From Ignavibacteria bacterium (GTDB lineage Bacteria; Bacteroidota; Ignavibacteria; Kapaibacteriales; UBA961), in assembly GCA_016720145.1 (NCBI GenBank), contig JADJXV010000009.1, positions 38,713-102,712 on the forward strand: 64,000 bases of DNA, given 5' to 3'. The notes beneath the pieces were generated by a model. That model ran no database searches, was not told the origin of the DNA, and saw only the letters and a list, made by a program, of their open reading frames with translations. Shown here piece after piece: positions 62,294 through 64,000 of this stretch. Positions within the stretch are counted from its first letter, which is position 1. Each line of letters begins with the position of its first letter. The position numbers and the translations under genes are program-made.

Positions 62294-62869
62294 ATGGCTA
62301 CTATTACACAAAAAGACATCAATGATGCAGTATGGAAAGCTTGCGACACGTTCCGTGGAAGCATCGATCCCAGTATCTACAAAGATTATGTCCTTACTAT
62401 GCTCTTCATCAAGTATCTCAGCGATGTGCATGATGATAAGTACTCTACTTACCTCACTAAATATAGTGACGACCATGAACGTGCCAAACGTGCCATGCAA
62501 CACGAACGCTTCGTTGTGCCGGAACAAAGCCATTTCAAATATTTGCTCGACCATCGTAATGAAGCAAATATTGGAGAACTCATCAATCTTGCCCTTACAG
62601 ACTTAGAAGAAGCGAATCGCGAAAAGCTCTATAGCGAAGACGGAGCCGGAATATTCCAAAATATTGACTTCAATAGTAGCAAACTCGGCGAACAAAAAGA
62701 TAAGAATACAAGATTGCGTAACCTCTTGCTCGACTTCAATAAAGATAGCTTAGACCTTAGACCTTCACATATTTCCGGTAATGATATAATTGGAGGTGCT
62801 TACGAATATCTAATTGCTAATTTTGCCAGTGATGCAGGCAAAAAGCAGGTGAATTTTCACGCCAAGTGA
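62294..62869 (+). CDS. hsdM: Type I restriction-modification DNA methyltransferase, N-terminal part (frameshifted)
   Basis: 191 residues of HsdM starting MATITQKDINDAVWKACDTF, with the N-terminal helical domain (YVLTMLFIKYLSDVHDDKYS, then FNSSKLGEQKDKNTRLRNLL). The frame breaks at the GKK-AGEFFTP motif: residues read KQVNFHAK then stop, while the intended sequence is KKAGEFFTPSEVSTL, continued in the next frame at 62,871. One G after AAAAA (62,840-62,844) and one T in TTTT (62,854-62,857) seem to be missing. A longer frame upstream to 62,192 overlaps hsdS and is not used. Confidence 0.88.
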   Translation: MATITQKDINDAVWKACDTFRGSIDPSIYKDYVLTMLFIKYLSDVHDDKYSTYLTKYSDDHERAKRAMQHERFVVPEQSHFKYLLDHRNEANIGELINLALTDLEEANREKLYSEDGAGIFQNIDFNSSKLGEQKDKNTRLRNLLLDFNKDSLDLRPSHISGNDIIGGAYEYLIANFASDAGKKQVNFHAK

Positions 62870-62870
62870 A

Positions 62871-63857
62871 GTGTCTACTCTCCTTGCAAAATTGACGAAG
62901 TCCGCACCTGGCTCACGAATTTGCGATCCTACTTGTGGCTCCGGTTCGTTGCTCATAAAAGCAGGTCAAGAAGTTGGCTCGGACAACTTCTCTCTCTTTG
63001 GTCAGGAAGCAAACGGAAGTACTTGGGCATTGGCAGTGATGAATATGTTCTTACACGGCTTTGATAATGCAACTATCCGTTGGGGTGATACTATTCGCAA
63101 TCCAAAACTCAAAGAAGGTGATGCACTTATGCGGTTTGATACCGTGGTGGCTAATCCCCCGTTTTCACTCGACAAGTGGGGAAAAAGCGATGATAAAGAA
63201 GAAAACAAAGCCAGTGACAGCTTTGACCCAGAAACCGATAGATACAACCGCTTCTGGAGAGGAATTCCCCCAAAAAGCAAGGGAGATTGGGCGTTCATAT
63301 CACACATGATTGAAACCACTTACGAAGGCAAAGGCAAAGTTGGCGTAGTGGTTCCTCACGGTGGACTCTTCCGAGGAAGTAGCGAAGGCAAAATACGTCA
63401 AAAAACGATTGAAGAAAATATCTTGGAAGCCGTTATCGGGTTACCTGCTAATTTGTTTTTTGGGACAGGTATTCCGGCTGCCATTCTAATATTCAACAAA
63501 GGTAAGGTACATAATACCAATGTGTTGTTTATAGATGCAAGCCATCACTACGAGTCAGCCAAGAATCAGAACAAACTCCGCGAAGCAGACATCAACCACA
63601 TCGTCGATACCTATCGCAAGTTTAACGAAGGGAAAATACCTGACGGAGTAGTAGAAGATAAGTTCAGCTACGTGGCGACGTTTGAAGAAATACAGGAGAA
63701 TGAATTCAACTTGAATATTCCACGGTATGTCGATACGTTCGAGGAAGAACCCGAAGTAGATATTGCCGCCGTACAAACCGAAATTGAATCACTTGAAAAA
63801 GAATTAGTGACAGTTCAAAACGAGATGCAGAAGTACCTAATGGAGCTTATGGTTTGA
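62871..63857 (+). CDS. hsdM: Type I restriction-modification DNA methyltransferase, C-terminal part
   Basis: Catalytic half of HsdM, N6-adenine methyltransferase. It has the SAM-binding motif ICDPTCGSGSLLIKAGQE (motif I) and the catalytic NPPFSLDKWG (motif IV), then GKGKVGVVVPHGGLFRGSSE and a coiled-coil C-terminus (TEIESLEKELVTVQNEMQ) that contacts HsdS. Joined with the first part, the protein is 521 residues, normal for HsdM. The R subunit should lie downstream, beyond the window. Confidence 0.9.
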   Translation: MSTLLAKLTKSAPGSRICDPTCGSGSLLIKAGQEVGSDNFSLFGQEANGSTWALAVMNMFLHGFDNATIRWGDTIRNPKLKEGDALMRFDTVVANPPFSLDKWGKSDDKEENKASDSFDPETDRYNRFWRGIPPKSKGDWAFISHMIETTYEGKGKVGVVVPHGGLFRGSSEGKIRQKTIEENILEAVIGLPANLFFGTGIPAAILIFNKGKVHNTNVLFIDASHHYESAKNQNKLREADINHIVDTYRKFNEGKIPDGVVEDKFSYVATFEEIQENEFNLNIPRYVDTFEEEPEVDIAAVQTEIESLEKELVTVQNEMQKYLMELMV

Positions 63858-63873
63858 TAATAACATTAAATAT

Positions 63874-63901
63874 GCACATAACATGGCTTATGTTATCGTG
63901 C
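63874..63901. terminator. Hairpin after hsdM
   Basis: Stem GCACATAACAT / ATGTTATCGTGC, seven plus four base pairs with a single bulged C and a 5-base loop. No T tract; a terminator or recombination site are both possible. The remaining sequence to 64,000 shows no gene. Confidence 0.45.
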
Positions 63902-64000
63902 AATCATTAGAACGAATATGTTAAATACGGTATCCAATTCAAACCAAGTTGTTTTAAAAAGTAAATTAATTTATATACCATAATGATATAACGCCATGAT

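Overview
The window looks like a chromosomal contig of a motile, Gram-negative member of the Bacteroidota/Chlorobiota/Kapabacteria side of the FCB group. Evidence read directly: five proteins end in a type IX secretion (T9SS) type A sorting domain, there are TonB-dependent receptors with N-terminal carboxypeptidase-like domains, Omp28-like lipoproteins, and a flagellar operon that includes P- and L-ring genes (flgI, flgH), which most Bacteroidota lack. Carotenoid genes of the CruF/CrtW type fit this. The exact phylum is inference.

Layout. 1-1,252: 3' part of a B12-dependent ribonucleotide reductase, frameshifted. 1,470-6,828: three secreted WD40 propellers with T9SS tails, two of them a 1,490-bp tandem duplication. 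6,901-8,565: AT-rich protein with an Apea-like HEPN domain. 8,828-12,521: TonB receptor and alpha/beta hydrolase. 12,667-19,832: carotenoid cluster (crtI, crtB, acyltransferase, glycosyltransferase, cruF, crtW), interrupted by an AT-rich propeller gene; together the enzymes should give a keto-carotenoid glycoside ester, with the cyclase missing from the window. 19,970-25,644: a T9SS protein, a TlpA-like thioredoxin, a DUF6029-like barrel, two Omp28-like lipoproteins and 5-formyl-THF cyclo-ligase. 26,135-29,697: lipoprotein, secreted lipase and PQQ-like propeller lipoprotein in one operon. 29,830-32,410: TonB receptor under a TPP riboswitch, so probably thiamin uptake. 32,512-39,657: TolB-like propeller, M61 peptidase, HD phosphohydrolase and T9SS subtilase; the M61 and subtilase genes are each broken by one missing base. 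39,871-42,152: palindrome cluster and an IS110-family element with a candidate bridge RNA.

42,161-50,415: flagellar operon on the minus strand, reading FlhB C-domain homologue-flgF-flgG-flgA-flgH-flgI-flgJ-flgN-flgK-flgL, with a possible sigma-54 promoter in front. 50,746-58,450: three small unknown proteins, a LytTR regulator with a TPR histidine kinase, a SWIM zinc-finger pair and a PAP2 phosphatase. 58,719-59,519: sedoheptulose-7-phosphate isomerase and tRNA-Thr. 60,115-64,000: AT-rich accessory region after the tRNA with a DUF5618-like gene, IS21-like terminal repeats and a type I restriction-modification locus (hsdS half-gene, broken hsdM).

Two window-wide signals stand out. Four conserved genes carry single-base deletions, mostly in homopolymers, which looks like sequencing or consensus error rather than decay. 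Several short dispersed repeat families occupy the intergenic spaces, including one of about 58 bp that sits within about 20 nt of the stop codon of three unrelated minus-strand genes.
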